This document shows, one piece after another, positions 36,201 to 48,835 of a stretch of 64,000 nucleotides of DNA. The position numbers were made by a program, and so were the translations under genes. The DNA is from Epiperipatus broadwayi (taxonomy: Eukaryota > Onychophora > Udeonychophora > Euonychophora > Peripatidae). The stretch spans positions 4,788,363 to 4,852,362 of the forward strand of contig JAQFVV010006246.1 in the NCBI GenBank assembly GCA_028023455.1, read 5' to 3'. The notes beneath the pieces are model-generated. The model was not told the DNA's origin. It ran no database searches and saw only the letters and a program-made list of their open reading frames with translations. Within the stretch, counting starts at the first letter, position 1, and each line of letters begins with the position of its first letter.

Positions 36201-36752
36201 CCAACATTATTTCTTCACTTACTTTTTTTAAGATATTGATTATAATTCCATCATTAACTGGAATTTTTGCCTTCTTTATACATTTCATGACATTAGATAT
36301 CTTTTTAGTAATAGTTTATCTTTTTTTCTTATTGCAGAAATAAGTTTCCTATCAACAGCAAGATGTTGCTTCCATTATAGATTTTTATTCTCTCCTATAA
36401 CTGTCCTTGATAATTCACAGTTCATATTTTCTTATATCATTATTAACTTTAACCATATCGCTCTACAAAAGACTACATATTCAAATTATTTAAATGGATA
36501 ATTTTTATATATTTTCATATTCCTTCTTTTATTCATATACCAGACTTTTCTCACTAAAAAATTTACTGATCAATTGCTGCTTTTTTTTTTTGTAACAACT
36601 ATCTTTGTTGCAATTCCAAATATGTATCATTATCCTCAAAATCTGACAGTATTCTAAAATAATTTGCAAGTTCTATTTTAAATTAATTGGAATGTTTGTG
36701 AAGGTTAGAAATATCAACTGTTAATAGTTTTTTTTTAATAATTTTCATCTCT

Positions 36753-37420
36753 CTAGTTTGCATTAAAATGTAAATTACACCTTACTAATTGATGATCATT
36801 TGCTGTGTTGAATTTATTAAGAACATAACTGTCTTGAAATACATTTTTTCTGTTAGTCAAAATATAATACAATTTTACTTTATCTTCATTTGAATGTCTA
36901 TTTCCATTAGCATTTTTCTCAATGAAAAAATTCATAATATAAAGTTTCCTTTTTTACTCCATAAGACTTTCTCATTTCTATTACCATAATCAAATTTACC
37001 CATAACATTTTCATCTTTCAATTGTTTACCAATTTTAGTATTGAAGACTTCTATCACAATTTTAATATTATTGTTTGGTATGATCAAAAGACTGTTATAT
37101 CTATTTAAAAATGGCTCTACTTTTTCATCACAAAGAGGACTTGCTGGACCATAAACCTGAATTATCTGCATTTAAATACCTTCCATTAAATTGAATACCT
37201 AATCTTATCATTTTATCTGATATATTATCAATCTCCACAATAATGTTCTTCCAGTTTTTATTTATAATGAATCCCATTCCAATTGTGCTTCCAATATTTA
37301 TCTCTTCACCCCTTCTAACTTCACAAAGTCCATTGAGTTCCATTTAATATTAGAAAGTTATTTCAATTCTTGCAACCTTTCTTTACTTGAAAATGATCTG
37401 CAATTATAAGTACCTAAATA
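36753..37420 (-). pseudogene. RTE apurinic/apyrimidinic-type endonuclease domain remnant
   Basis: From high to low coordinate: LGTYNCRSFSSKERLQEL near 37,415 (start of the domain, catalytic N in TYN), LCEVRRGEE near 37,325 (catalytic E in the SE/CE position), GMGFIINKNWKNIIVEI, IQVYGPASPLCDEKVEPFL near 37,165, VIEVFNTKIGKQL near 37,040 (family VMGDFNAKIG, with the D of GDFN lost), GKFDYGNRNEK, then YILTNRKNVFQD and ANDHQLVRCNLHF near 36,790 (family SDHRLV; the catalytic D-H pair is present). Three overlapping frames are needed, so it is frameshifted. Confidence 0.8.
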
Positions 37421-37525
37421 AAACATTGCCATCAAATGGCAGCCTGGATCCATAATCAGATTCTTAGCACTCTCTGCCTTCAACAGCTAAATGGGTCTTG
37501 GATGACAACTTTACAGCCTCCTGGG

Positions 37526-38345
37526 AATAAATGTCATAATTTAATTTTGTGTCTTGATTGTAAATATCTATTTAAAAAAAAAAAATCATTCACACATTCA
37601 TTTTATCTTCAAGACTACTCAACTGATATATCAGGCAAAAAAAAACCACGGATTTTATTGACCTTAAAAGTAAAAAATCAATAAACTCACGAGAATAGCT
37701 GAAGCAGGTTTGGTGAGCAGCCAATCCATATTCGTATACTATATGAATAATCATATAGTAATAATAGCTGCAATGACAAGAATATATGGAATAGACATTA
37801 TGAATTTGTCTCGCTCAGTTCCTTTAAGATCTCAAAGAGGAATCAAAGGGTCTCTCTTCAATTAATAGCAAATTCATGGTTGATATCTAAATTTAAATCA
37901 ATAATTATTCAGAATATTTCACACAAAATCTCAAGTTTTGAAAATAATAATTTAAAGTATTTTATTGAATATAAAGATATGACAATATTTTTAATAACAT
38001 GCAACAATCTTAAATATGAGCATGTTTTCATCTAATTTAAACATAGCCATTTTCATCTACAATATTTGAATAGCCACAAGTATATCACTATAGGATGCTA
38101 TCAATTTTATTTACATAATAACACTTCATTAAATTTTTTTATTTATTTATATATAATGAAAAATTAAATATATTAAATAATTTTGAACCAATGCGGTTCA
38201 GAGACTCAGATAATTCAAATAAGAAATATAAATATCCAATTTACACAAACAGTTTAATTCTGCAGTTATTTCAATGCTAATATTATGCATGGTCTATCTG
38301 CTTGATGAAGCTATATATAGTATTAACCATCGGGGGGGGGGGGGA
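37526..38345. other. A+T-rich stretch, poly-G tract
   Basis: No gene recognised. An 82-codon plus-strand frame at 37,436-37,684 overlaps the LINE 5' region and is not convincing. A run of 13 G lies at 38,332-38,344, striking in this base composition and prone to length error. Confidence 0.5.
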
Positions 38346-38349
38346 ACAA

Positions 38350-38865
38350 TCATCAATAAAAAATGTCCTATTACTGAATTTACAATATATGAGTATATTA
38401 AATAAAATCAAGAAAATATATTTTGCAATAAAAATAATTTATTTGCCAAAACAAAATTATTATTTCATAATATATATATAATGAATAAAATATATACAGA
38501 AATGAAAATCCATAAGAAATGCCCATATTTATTTTTTAATTTATTGCTACAAGTACATATTAAATAAAAGAAATAATAATTTTGTAATAAAAATGTTTAT
38601 TACATAAAAGAAAACAAAAGATAATTCAAGCACAAAATATATACAAAATAAAAATAAGTAATATATTATCTATAAATGAATGCATACAGTTATAGATTTG
38701 TCTTTTAGTATACATTTTATTTGTCATTGATATATTTTTGGACAAATAAGTGATACTGTTTTGATAAATTATTTTTATTGCAAAATATATTATTCTCTTG
38801 ATTTTATTTAATGAACTCCTGAAGTTGTAAATTCAAAAACAAATATGGATAGACATTTTATTTTT
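38350..38865. repeat. Foldback element with arms of about 95 bp
   Basis: The left arm (38,350-38,448: ATTAAATAAAATCAAG, ATATATTTTGCAATAAAAAT, AATTTAT) and the right arm (38,762-38,865: ATAAATTATTTTTATTGCAA, AATATAT, CTTGATTTTATTTAAT) are reverse complements with few mismatches; about 310 bp of A+T-rich DNA lie between. No coding. It may be a MITE-type element. Confidence 0.6.
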
Positions 38866-41813
38866 TGTTTTTCTTTAGTTCAATGTAATAAAGATCAATA
38901 AAACTGGAAGACCATACTATTATATTAGTACCATTATTTCTAAATGTTTTAAAAAGTATGAAATACCATGAAACATGAGAAAAGCATATAAAATAATTTT
39001 TTTTATCAAAATCATTTAGAACATCTAAAAATACACAATGTTAGCAGATTCTAATAATTTTTTAATAATTTTGTGGAATAAAAAATATTTGAAATTTTAT
39101 AACATTTTAAATAATTTGAAACAATTTTAAAAATTATATAACCATGAAGATGAAAAATTTAAAAGATGATTACATTAATATAATTCCTTTTATATTTGAA
39201 TTTGATAAAAGCTTTAAGCTATATTACTTTTCTAAATGGTGAATTATTTATGACAAAACATTTTATGTAAAATATAACTAATTTTAAATCTCATATACAA
39301 AAATGAACAAATAAAACTATATATTTATGAAATCAATGCAAAACACTTAATACAAAAATGCTAATCAGTCATGATAACCAAGATAAAATTGAAATCAATT
39401 ATTTTTATTTGAATAGTAGTTAAATTATATTTTTGGATTTTCTACATATCAGAAACTTTTTGTTTTATTATTGTTTTTTTTTTCTATGTGGAAAAAATAT
39501 TATTACTTATTTTGGTATTATTTTTGTCTAATAAATAATTTTTAAGTAAAAATCTATTATTATTTGTATTAAGTAAATTCATTGCCTAATTTTTAAAAAG
39601 TCCAAACTTCCAATTTTAATTTAAAATTGTCAATTTAGGATTGAAGCTAAATAAATTAATGATAAAAATTATAAACTTGAGTATTTATTGAAATAATTCA
39701 TAAGCAAAACCATGCTGTTATTTCTAAGCTTTTTGATTTGAGAAGTCATGTTATGCTACGCTCTTATTCCAATCATGACTAAATATGAAGCAGCACAATT
39801 TCACATAACAGTGGAAAATTAGACTATTCCATGGGACAACTATTATTCAAAGCAACAAACATTTTATGCAGATAAATATTGGAGAAACAGTTCTGATCTA
39901 AATGTTCGTGTTATTTCTGTGAAAGTAATATAGACTTCATTTAACACGTTAATAGTAAAAAAAAAAATCAAATATAATTTCAAGCAATATGTTTACTGAT
40001 TCTATACTCAAAACCCGCTGAGATGAGAACAAGTAACAAAATCAATATAATAACACTTCAACATGCTTGTAATTTTGTTATAACATACTTTCCTAATATG
40101 TTGTTATAAAAAGCAATATTTTAGGTAGATTAAGATATGTTTTGAGCCTATTATTAATATCAAGTGCATCATATTAAATTTAAAATTTCCTTGAAAGTAC
40201 ATAGTAAATTAAAGGGAAGCAGTTTATCAATTGTTTGTATAAGTCAATAATGAAGTCTCATGAAAAAATATATTACATAACCCAAACTATTTTGTTATAG
40301 AAATTGAGATTAGAATTTCAGAAAAAAATCTGTATTATCTTGTTTTATGTTAAAAAATACAATACATCCTTAGAAATTTATTTAAGATGTGATGATTGCC
40401 ATGAAATATATACCTTATCATGAGGATAACAGAGCTTAATATTTATATCTATCTATGCCCATTTTGATGATCTTTGTCCAAAAAAAAAAAATAAGAATAA
40501 AAATAGGCACTATTATAAAATCACTACAGAACAAGTATAAAAATGAATGAGTCATAAAGGAAAGACTTGATATAATTTAAATTGTCTTTTCCCTATTAGA
40601 AAAATATGTTAATCTACTTAGCTGATAGCATAATTGTCTATGTTTTTAAAAAACTAGTCTGATATGAAATATATTTCTTGATGGATAAATATATTGAAAA
40701 TACAGAAATTGTCTCATCCAGAAAAAATAATATAAACAAAGTAAAATTAATCAAGCACATGAAACTGCATGTGAATAAAGTATTTATTTTCCAAAGGACA
40801 GAAAAAACTGATACAAATCTAAATGAATTTATCTGGTCTCATAATTATGAAACAGTAAAGATTGATATGCAGATGTTATGTAGAATTCATATGGGCTAAA
40901 TAAAATGGCTAGATATTGAGTTGCTAAAAAGTACTCTTTTGAAGATAGTGTTGGAAGATGTGAATAGTGTGCTTATATTCAAAAATGGCGAATGTTTCCT
41001 TTGAGAAAAGGCAATAACATGGGCTATAAAATTCCAGACTTATAATTAGCTATAAACATTCCTATGTTTTATCAAAGATGATTAGCCATTGCAGTGGTTC
41101 TTAATCCTGATCCTTGAATGTCAGGAAAATAAAACAACCATATCAAAATAGCATTCTAACTGGGAAACCAAACATAAGCACGCTATAACTTACATTTTCA
41201 ATTAAACTAGCAAAATATATCCCTTTATGACAAAGTCATTCATTGTGTTTGATAAAATCTATGTTGAAATATATGAGAATTTGATTTGTGTATTATATAT
41301 GAATATAATTAAAATCTAACATTATAATCTTAGATCTCTATTTTAAATCAGATTTTATTTTTTATTAATAAATAATGTTACTTCAATCTTTATTAAAAGT
41401 TTTGAATATCAATTAAAATTTATAGTATAAGATATATTTAACTTCCATTATAGTAATGCAAAATTTATAAAATAAAAATATGATTCAAAGTATTTATTAT
41501 TTTTTATATATCTAAAAGATACTATATAATTTTTAATAAAAGCTATATTCATTCCAGTAATGTAGCTAGAAATTTTGTATACCTATGCACAATTTCAAAA
41601 AAGGTTTCTTTTAATACATATACAGTATAACAAATACATTAATATTTTTATCATCTTTTACTTTAACAATCAACAATCTTATAAGTTCCTAAGCCTCAGA
41701 TATTTATATGCATTATCTTGATTTGCTTCACTAGTTAGGCCACTGGTGCATACATATTTTTATTTTATGGCTGAATCAACCTGTACAGTGTGTGTGTGTA
41801 TATATATATATAT
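38866..41813. other. A+T-rich stretch with nothing firmly recognised
   Basis: A 73-codon frame at 40,678-40,899 (plus) has no recognised motif. CAGTGGTTCTTAATCCTG at 41,094 resembles a hAT terminal end, but no partner end was found. GT/TA microsatellite at 41,789-41,813 directly before the next element. Confidence 0.45.
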
Positions 41814-43999
41814 TGTAACGATCCGGAGAAAGCGACTTAATGTAAACTGCACTACAGGGCGCCATCTAGGCATTTGAACCTAGAAAAATTTATAAAGTAG
41901 GCAGATACGTAAGTAAAAAAAAAAAAATTTTTTTTTTTTTATTTTTGCATCCGGTCGTTAGCCCATGTCACTAGCTCAGTGGAATAGCAGAGATTTAATA
42001 ATATAATATAAGAATATATATATAAGAGTAATAAAATAAGCCACTGCCAGTAATTAACATACAAACATTTATTTATGCACATATATATAAGATTTAAAAT
42101 TATTTTAGTATTAGTTTTACATTTCAAAATTTAACCTACATTTTTAACTTTGATTTTTGACTTTAATTTACATTTAATTACTATTATATTCTAATTTTAC
42201 ATTTTAATTAAGTTCGCACATATGGGATCATAAAAGCTTGTTTTAATATGTTGCTATAGATCGGTTACATAGATTACACGGTTAAACACATTTCAAAGTA
42301 AACATAAACGATCAAAATACAAAATTATTGATTACTGACAATTGCGGAGGGAAATTTATACGTAACCCAATAGTATTCACCATAAGATACTTGCATTGTC
42401 ACCAATAACTTAAAAGACATCCGAATAAATACATTTTTGATACTCACCGTAAGGTATCATTATTTATCGAATGTCTATATATTTTGATCAAATATGGAAA
42501 CGCAAAACATAGTTAACCAATAAACAATCCATGCAAGCGTCTATAAACAACTTAAATTTAATGCATTTCTATTTAGGGTCGAGTATGAATAGACCACATA
42601 AATTTGCTTTTGAAAATAAACATTCTATCCCTATTTAACCTTAGGTTAAAATTCGTAGTCAAACTGGCATCAATTCATCTGATATATCGATGTATTCAAT
42701 GTAATAAAATACGGCAGCACAAAAAGTTAAGAGAAGAAATTGCTTCTCATGAGATAGGAATATTACATCTATCTGCAAAGAAGAGCAATAAAACAAAAAA
42801 CTCCATAGAAAGGAACTGCGGTATCCGACTTATAATTCCTTCCATAGGCAAACGGAAGTGTGTGGCGTATGAAGCGATTCTGCCCGTAGCGAATCAATAT
42901 TACATCTACTAATCACACCAATATATCCAATCCATTGACCCAATTTAACCACGAACCAAATAACCTAAGATTACCCTCCCCTAATATAACTTTACAAATC
43001 TATACAGCCATTCACGCCCGACTTAAGTTTAACATTGATATATTTTAATTTATCGGAAAACAGAAATCATAAATAAACTTAAAGAACAAAATTAAATAAA
43101 TGGAAATGATATTACACAAATAAATAAAAAATACATCAAATAACATTTTAACTACTTTAGTCAGATAGGAAACTAATGCAATTATTTTAAATACGAAAAG
43201 TTTTAATTTAATGTTCATTAATTGTAAAGTTCTTACGGTTTTAAACAGTTCATCTTTATCTGTCGTTTGTAAGTTTGAACGGGAATTCCCACGCCGTCCT
43301 GAAGATATTGGTATACATTTAGCCGATGTTTTATTTATTCATTCGGAGGTTTTTTAATTTAGTTGGTCCTCAATGTAGAAAACGATAGTTCATTTCTCTT
43401 TCTTTCTTTGGCAAAACTGAAGTGATTGAATCGTGCGTCTCTTCAATCGCTTCTCCCGCACCTCCGCACTAACACCTATCTGTCACATCGTAATAATCAT
43501 AATCCAGTCACTAATTAATAATTTCCAAATTTTCCTTTTATACGTATTCGAAGGATTGACTTGGCATTATGTCATCGATGTGATGATCCTTTCGCTGAGG
43601 TCCGATTTCCCGATGGATTTCTTTCATTGGCTATTTGTTTCTATTGTTTTCCTATCTGACCGATGTTTTTACATTTAAATGCCCAAGGCTGGTTTACATT
43701 TAACTAATTAACAATCATTTCCATTTCTGATTAATTAACCTGTTTTCCAAATCAAATATATATTTTTATCTCTAAATCTTTTTAAGTTTTTGTTTTTAAA
43801 ATACCTTTTCTATTTTTAATACAGTTTTATTTTAATAATTTTTTTTTATCTGTGCGATTTAATATATACGAGTTTAAGATGATATTTAATTTCAATTTTT
43901 AATTCTTAAAGAAAATTTTTAAATGCGAACTTTTTAATTTACTTTCATGTTTAATAAATATAAAAAAAAACAATGTAACGAACGTCTGTGCTCGTTACA
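41814..43999. mobile_element. Long solo-LTR-like element, copy 2 (about 2.19 kb)
   Basis: Starts TGTAACGATCCGG and ends GCTCGTTACA, giving the inverted end pair TGTAACGA/TCGTTACA. It is collinear with 10,148-12,298 throughout, with indels. It is inserted in a TA microsatellite, which hides any 4-5 bp duplication. A 102-codon frame at 42,604-42,912 is not conserved in the other copy and is probably not coding. The region is less A+T-rich than the host DNA. No internal retrotransposon domain is attached. Confidence 0.65.
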
Positions 44000-44280
44000 A
44001 TATATATATTGTAACTATATCTCATTTCAAAACAAAAAAAAAAAATCACTGGCATAATTCTCTTAAGATTCAGAGTATTCTGCTTGGGAAGTCATTGTCA
44101 CTAATAAAAAAAATTAGTAATTATTACTGAATAAAAAATGATAGTGAAATTATATTTACCTCTATAATAGATTCTTTTACGAAAGAATCATTCCTTTTCC
44201 ACATATATAAAACATAGTCACACACTGGAGCTATTTCTAACTAATTAAAAATATCAAAAATTAATATATCATCCAGATTG
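44000..44280. other. A+T-rich spacer, nothing recognised
   Basis: No gene, RNA or repeat boundary seen. Confidence 0.4.
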
Positions 44281-44284
44281 GAAA

Positions 44285-44362
44285 AAGGTAATCAAACTCT
44301 TATTTCTCTTTTATTCAGTTTTACTTAGGTGTTTTACCCGGGCACCACTAGGCTATCTAAAT
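44285..44362 (-). mobile_element. Possible tRNA-like SINE
   Basis: The minus strand reads TTAGATAGCCTAGTGGTGCC (good A box, TAGCCTAGTGG) and about 50 bp later AGAGTTTGATTACC (weak B box, GGTTCGANNCC type). No duplication or second copy noticed. Could be a chance tRNA-like stretch. Confidence 0.35.
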
Positions 44363-44509
44363 CTAGATAAAGTTATATCATATACCTATTCATATGTGTA
44401 CCTAGTTCAAACCCATTTGGTACCATATTTATAACATATGTACTCGTATGAATGGAAGATGACATCTTTATATTTTAGTTGTGCAAATAAAAGTTATACG
44501 ATGTTAATA

Positions 44510-44750
44510 TAAATTCTCAATATTTTCCTATGTGTTACCAGCTCAGTTTAAGTATGATGGATTTATAGATTTATCAGATGCATCGATAGTAGTCATGTCT
44601 CTTGCTAATGGCTTGCAAACAAGCATAGAGAGAACCATTATTCATATGGCCCTTAAATACTATTTCTTTAATCTATTTATCAATAATGATATAACGATGA
44701 TGATGATGATTCCATCCACAGCTTTTGCAATTAACTCACAACAAATTTAG
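44510..44750 (+). other. Unrecognised coding-like frame
   Basis: A pyrimidine-rich run ending TGTGTTACCAG at 44,532-44,542 could be a splice acceptor; the frame after it reads FKYDGFIDLSDASIVVMSLA then NGLQTSIERTIIH. Composition is more protein-like than most frames here, but no family is recognised and no partner exon was found. Chance is the likeliest explanation. Confidence 0.15.
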
Positions 44751-46405
44751 CTTTATAAATCTATAGTTATTTACCTAAAACATTATTATATCTAAATTAT
44801 GATCCAACACTTGACATTCATTAGTGATGATGAATGATCATAATTAAATGATAAAATTAAAAAAATAACAATACTAATAATAATAATGTGAAAGCCAGAT
44901 ATTATATAATTATATTTATTAAGATTCTTTCCTTTTAATAAAACAAATTTCTAATCATCCAATTGATTTCAATTATTATATCAATCAAATAATACATTAA
45001 AACAAAATATCGAATACTGTATGTGTAACCAAATAAGAAAATTGAACATATATGTATGCTCCTAACCATTTAAAATAAGCTGGTTTAAAATAAAACATGA
45101 AAAAAAAAAAACATTCCATCTAATGCTTATTCAATATTTCTCCCAGCTTTATTATAGGTGTTACAAATGCAATATCAAAAATCATTCACACATTATGTGT
45201 GTGTTCACTTTCATACATGTGAATCTATACTCTTAATTTGCTCCCTTAAAAAAAACTATTAAGCAATAAGATTTTAATCTAACCTATTTTGACTTATCTT
45301 AATTGATGTATGTCTGTATAAGCAGTCACCCACACACACTTATGTTAGCATATATATTATGTTAAAATGTTTCCCCTTCATATTATTCAATTATAAATAA
45401 ATCATACATAAAAACAAAGTATTTAAATCTTGAGCAAAGCAACATTCATATCAAATTTAAATATGCAAACTAAATAAAAACATTATAAAATATATATTGA
45501 CAGATTGCTCAAGTACTATTGGTTAATCCAACCAATGACAATAATAAATAAAATACATTTTATTTTACCAGAAAAAAATAATATTCTAAGATAAAAAACA
45601 TTGTGTCTCATAACTTCAAAATGTATTTGCAATGTTGTTATGCATAATGATAATTACTAGCATAAAATAAACAAACTTTTAATGTTTATATATTTAAAAA
45701 AAAGATGTTTGACACATAGAAGGAGATTGAAACGATTACTTTAAATTAGTAAAAATAATGAACTGCTCTTTTAACATTTCAAATTTATTTTTGGCACTCC
45801 TGATGAAAATAAAAGAAAACTTTTAAGAAACTAATTAGTAGATTAGTTGAGGCTTGATGTATGGATTATATGCATCTTCTTTCTTTTCTTCTTCCCCCTC
45901 TCTTTAAAGATGACGATCCTTTAATAGGCCATGGGATGAAAAAGTCTTTGAGACAGCTTGTGTTTTTGGCTTGGTTAACTAGAATTACGGCCATTCTCTG
46001 GATCTTAAAAGATATATATATATGAGTGTACGACCGAACTATTTAACTCATGATGGTGAATCCTGGGGACAAAATAAAGCAAGTTAACATGGCATTCTCC
46101 TTTTCTTACAGTTAAACATATATATAAATATTGAGTTCATTTTTCTCTAAAGCAGCAATTTATATACTCTCCCTATAACGCCATTTTACTTTTCAGCTTC
46201 TTTTTAGGAACTGAATCTTTATCGATTCTGATGGAAATTTATTGCTTGCTTCCACTAAGTTTTTCTTTCTTTCTGAAACTCTTTTCATAACTCAGATATA
46301 TATAGCTCTCTCTGGAATAACTTAACTGCAGTTGTAGTCATATATCAACACATCTTCATTCATAGTATATAAAGTAATACTTCAGCATTTTGTTCTTACT
46401 TCTTC
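44751..46405. other. A+T-rich stretch with nothing recognised
   Basis: A mildly less A+T-rich patch at 45,870-46,100 (CCCCCTCTCTTTAAAGATGA, then GGCCATGGGATG) has no recognised identity. No gene or RNA. Confidence 0.45.
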
Positions 46406-46409
46406 CCTC

Positions 46410-46540
46410 AGTGCAAGGAACTTGAAGAAAAAAAAAACTTTTAAATTGTGCTTTATGCAAAAAAGTGAAGCTTATTATTACCAAAGAATTATATAGCTGA
46501 GCACTTTCAGAGAACTTAAGTCTCCATATTCATAGCCTAC
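46410..46540 (-). repeat. Family D repeat, second copy
   Basis: Matches 25,596-25,735 (GCTTTATGCAAAAAAGTGAA, GAACTTAAGTCTCCATATTC, ATAGCCTA). Same orientation as the first copy. No PLE coding is recognised upstream of it on the minus strand, so it may be a severely 5'-truncated insertion. Confidence 0.55.
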
Positions 46541-47119
46541 TCAAAGGTGAAATATAAAAAAGTATTTTATTTCAATAATAATACTGTGAACTTGAAAGGA
46601 AAAAAAATAACACTACTGACTACTGTTTTCAAATTTCTTTTTCACAGCCTTTTTATATCTTATTTTTCTGTAATTTATCTGACTTTAGATAGGTCAGTTC
46701 TTTCATCAGCCAGCCCAAAGATTGTTTTACACAAATCACTATCATTTTAGAAAAACAAAACTCAAACTGATGTCACTTAATGGTTAAGTAATTAAAACAA
46801 TAATAATTTTTCCTTCCAATGTCAAAGATCTTCCCTTCTTTTTGACAATTTAAAATTCAGACCACAAAATAAAATCCTTACTCCAGACATGTGTGCTTTA
46901 TAGGGGTCAATTTGCTGACCTTTAGGATGGGACAAGTCATCAATCTAGTCTAGTCTTTTCATTTTAAAGAAAAATAAACTATATAATGAAATTGCTATAT
47001 TTAATATGAGTATAAAACAATTAACTATCCCATATATATATTAACTATTTATAATATGCACACAAAGATACACAGAAATAAATAAAAAAATTTTAAATAA
47101 TATGTGTGGAAATGGGACT
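46541..47119. other. A+T-rich stretch with nothing recognised
   Basis: A 67-codon plus-strand frame at 46,547-46,750 carries no motif. No repeat boundary seen. Confidence 0.4.
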
Positions 47120-47870
47120 CTATTTCTACTATATAATCAAAATTACCCAAATTCACAACTCAACCAGACTAGCCAAGAAAATGTAAAGAGCTACAAAATA
47201 ACAACATATTTAAACTAAGCATTACCCACAATTCCACTTACTTCCCACACACCCTTAATATTAAAAAAACTTTTAAACAAGTTAATTGCATCAAAAATTA
47301 TAAATTGTTAATAATAAAGATTCTTTAATTCTTTTTATTTCATTTCTTTCAAAAAAGATAATCATAGCCGCATCAAAACTAATAGTGTGGCTTGTATCCT
47401 TTTCATGGATATATAAAACAGAACTGAGATATTTATTTCTAACTACTTTTATGTACCTTTATTCCTTCATTTAAATTCGAACTACTCTGACTTATATATA
47501 CCTTCTTACAAAAACAAGATATAATATACACTACTCCAGGAATAGTCTATCAAAAATTTCCTTTATATTATTTAAATTAATACTGTACAGGCTTACACAC
47601 ACCTACACATATATATAATGTAATATTACTTGATAAATTATTCAAAGTAATATCCCTTTTCCAAGCAATTTTCTTATTTCCAAGCAAATTACTATTTTTT
47701 ACATAATTTTATAATAAGACAATTTAAATGGCAAAGAAATAAAATCATATTTTTCTTTATCCTTTACATCATTACAAATATTACTATTAAATAAAATACT
47801 TTTAACAAATTTATCAGAGTATCCAACACTCAAATAATCTTTATAAAGTTGACCTTTTTGTAAGATTATA
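47120..47870 (-). pseudogene. Penelope-like element, 3' end, minus copy
   Basis: Minus strand in order: LSVGYSDKFVKSILF near 47,830 and YDFISLPFKLSYYKIM near 47,750 (end of the reverse transcriptase; PLEs have G(Y)...F...(K)YISLP....S..I), EIRKLLGKG near 47,670, then CFCKKVYISQSSSNLNERIK near 47,500 (GIY-YIG, family C..C...Y.G.T...L..R..EH), VRNKYLSSVLYIHEKDTSH near 47,430, and SFDAAMIIFFERNEIKRIKE near 47,350, the usual PLE C-terminus (EA.II..E.N..KRKI.ES). This is a different PLE lineage from the one at 26 kb. Only a few frame breaks. It is head to head with the plus-strand copy starting at about 47,850. Confidence 0.75.
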
Positions 47871-48835
47871 CATAAGTCAGATTAATTTGAGCTTAAATGA
47901 TAGAATAAAGGTCATAAAAGTAGAGTGAGAAATAAATATCTCAGTTTTGCTTTACATATTCATGAAAAAGATAGAAGTCACACTATTAGTTTTGTAAAAT
48001 CTATTATATATTGTGTAAAATAATATAAATACACATGTAAACTATAAGATATATAAATACTATTTCTATATTAAATAGATAATCACTATCTTAACAAATG
48101 ATAAATTTTATACTCGAGCGCGTTCAAAAGTCTAAGCCTTCATTTTCAAAGAAGTAGCTGGAGTCCAAATATGTAAAATATGCAAATCAGGGTGAACTAG
48201 ATTTTTGTTGATCTAGATTTCCGACATCCACGCTATGAATAAAAAAGAAACATTTTATGCCATCTCTAGGAAGTGGCAAATCTAGGTCAATGAAAATCTA
48301 GTTCACCCTGATTTGCATATTTGGACTCCAGTTACTTCTTTGAAAATGAAGGCTTAGACCTTCAAAAGTGCTAGAGTATAAAATTTATCATTTGTTAAGA
48401 TGGTGATTACCTATTTAATATAGAAATAGTATTTATATATCTTATAGTTACATGTATTTATATTATTTTACACTATAATATAGATTTTACAAATATTTAA
48501 ACTAACACATAGATTAATTTGCACATTAAATATTACTATTAGTTTTGATGAGGCTCTGGTTACCTTCGTTGAAAGAAATTAAATAAAAAGAATTAAAGAA
48601 TCTTTATTATCAAAGCTTTATGATTCTGAAGCAGTTAACTTATTTATAAGTTCTTTTAATAGTAAGGATGTATAGGAAGTGGAATTGTGGGTAAGTTTAG
48701 TTTAAATATGTTGCTACTTTATAGTTCTTTACACATGAGAAGTCTGTTTGTAGCAATGAAACCATTGGTATGTTTTAGAATTTATTTTCTTGGGTAGTCT
48801 GGCTGAGATGTAAAATTGGGGTAATTTTGATTATT
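47850..48835 (+). pseudogene. Penelope-like element, 3' end, plus copy split by an insertion
   Basis: Plus strand: LYISQINLSLNDRIKV near 47,870, then HKSRVRNKYLSFALHIHEKD up to RSHTISF near 47,990. There the frame is broken by a 540-bp palindromic insertion (47,995-48,534) and resumes at 48,537 as ISFDEALVTFVERN, a stop, then IKRIKESLLSKLYDSEAVNL. The flanking 3' sequence to 48,835 mirrors that of the minus copy (47,120-47,345), so the two copies form an inverted repeat of more than 400 bp apart from the insertion. The GIY-YIG residues match the minus copy closely, showing a common source. Confidence 0.75.
47995..48534. mobile_element. 540-bp palindromic insertion with 13-bp duplication
   Basis: ACTATTAGTTTTG lies on both sides (47,982-47,994 and 48,535-48,547), splitting the PLE frame at the same residues. 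The insertion consists of two arms of about 230 bp that are near-perfect reverse complements (TAAAATCTATTATAT facing ATATAGATTTTA; GGTGAACTAGATTTT facing AAAATCTAGTTCACC), a loop of about 50 bp near 48,226-48,274, and a 44-bp one-sided tail (48,491-48,534) at the right. No coding. The 13-bp duplication and one-sided tail resemble LINE-type integration; the arms resemble a foldback element. Superfamily not recognised. Confidence 0.7.

Larger units (their letters stand above)
34926..37525 (-). mobile_element. RTE-type LINE, longest copy (decayed)
   Basis: Minus strand, about 2.5 kb, with endonuclease, reverse transcriptase and C-terminal region in the usual RTE order (parts listed separately). 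It begins upstream of the endonuclease near 37,430-37,525 and runs to about 34,930. No poly-A or short 3' repeat could be fixed. Stops and frameshifts throughout, so it is dead. RTE elements insert by nicking the target with the apurinic-type endonuclease and copying their RNA at the nick. The protein style resembles entries often annotated as craniofacial development protein 2-like or endonuclease-reverse transcriptase in invertebrate genomes. Confidence 0.8.

Noticed and set aside
41094-41111. CAGTGGTTCTTAATCCTG resembling a hAT end
   Set aside because: No inverted partner and no 8-bp duplication were found around it.
42604-42912. 102-codon frame inside the long LTR-like element
   Set aside because: The collinear copy at 10.6 kb does not keep the frame, so it is unlikely to be coding.
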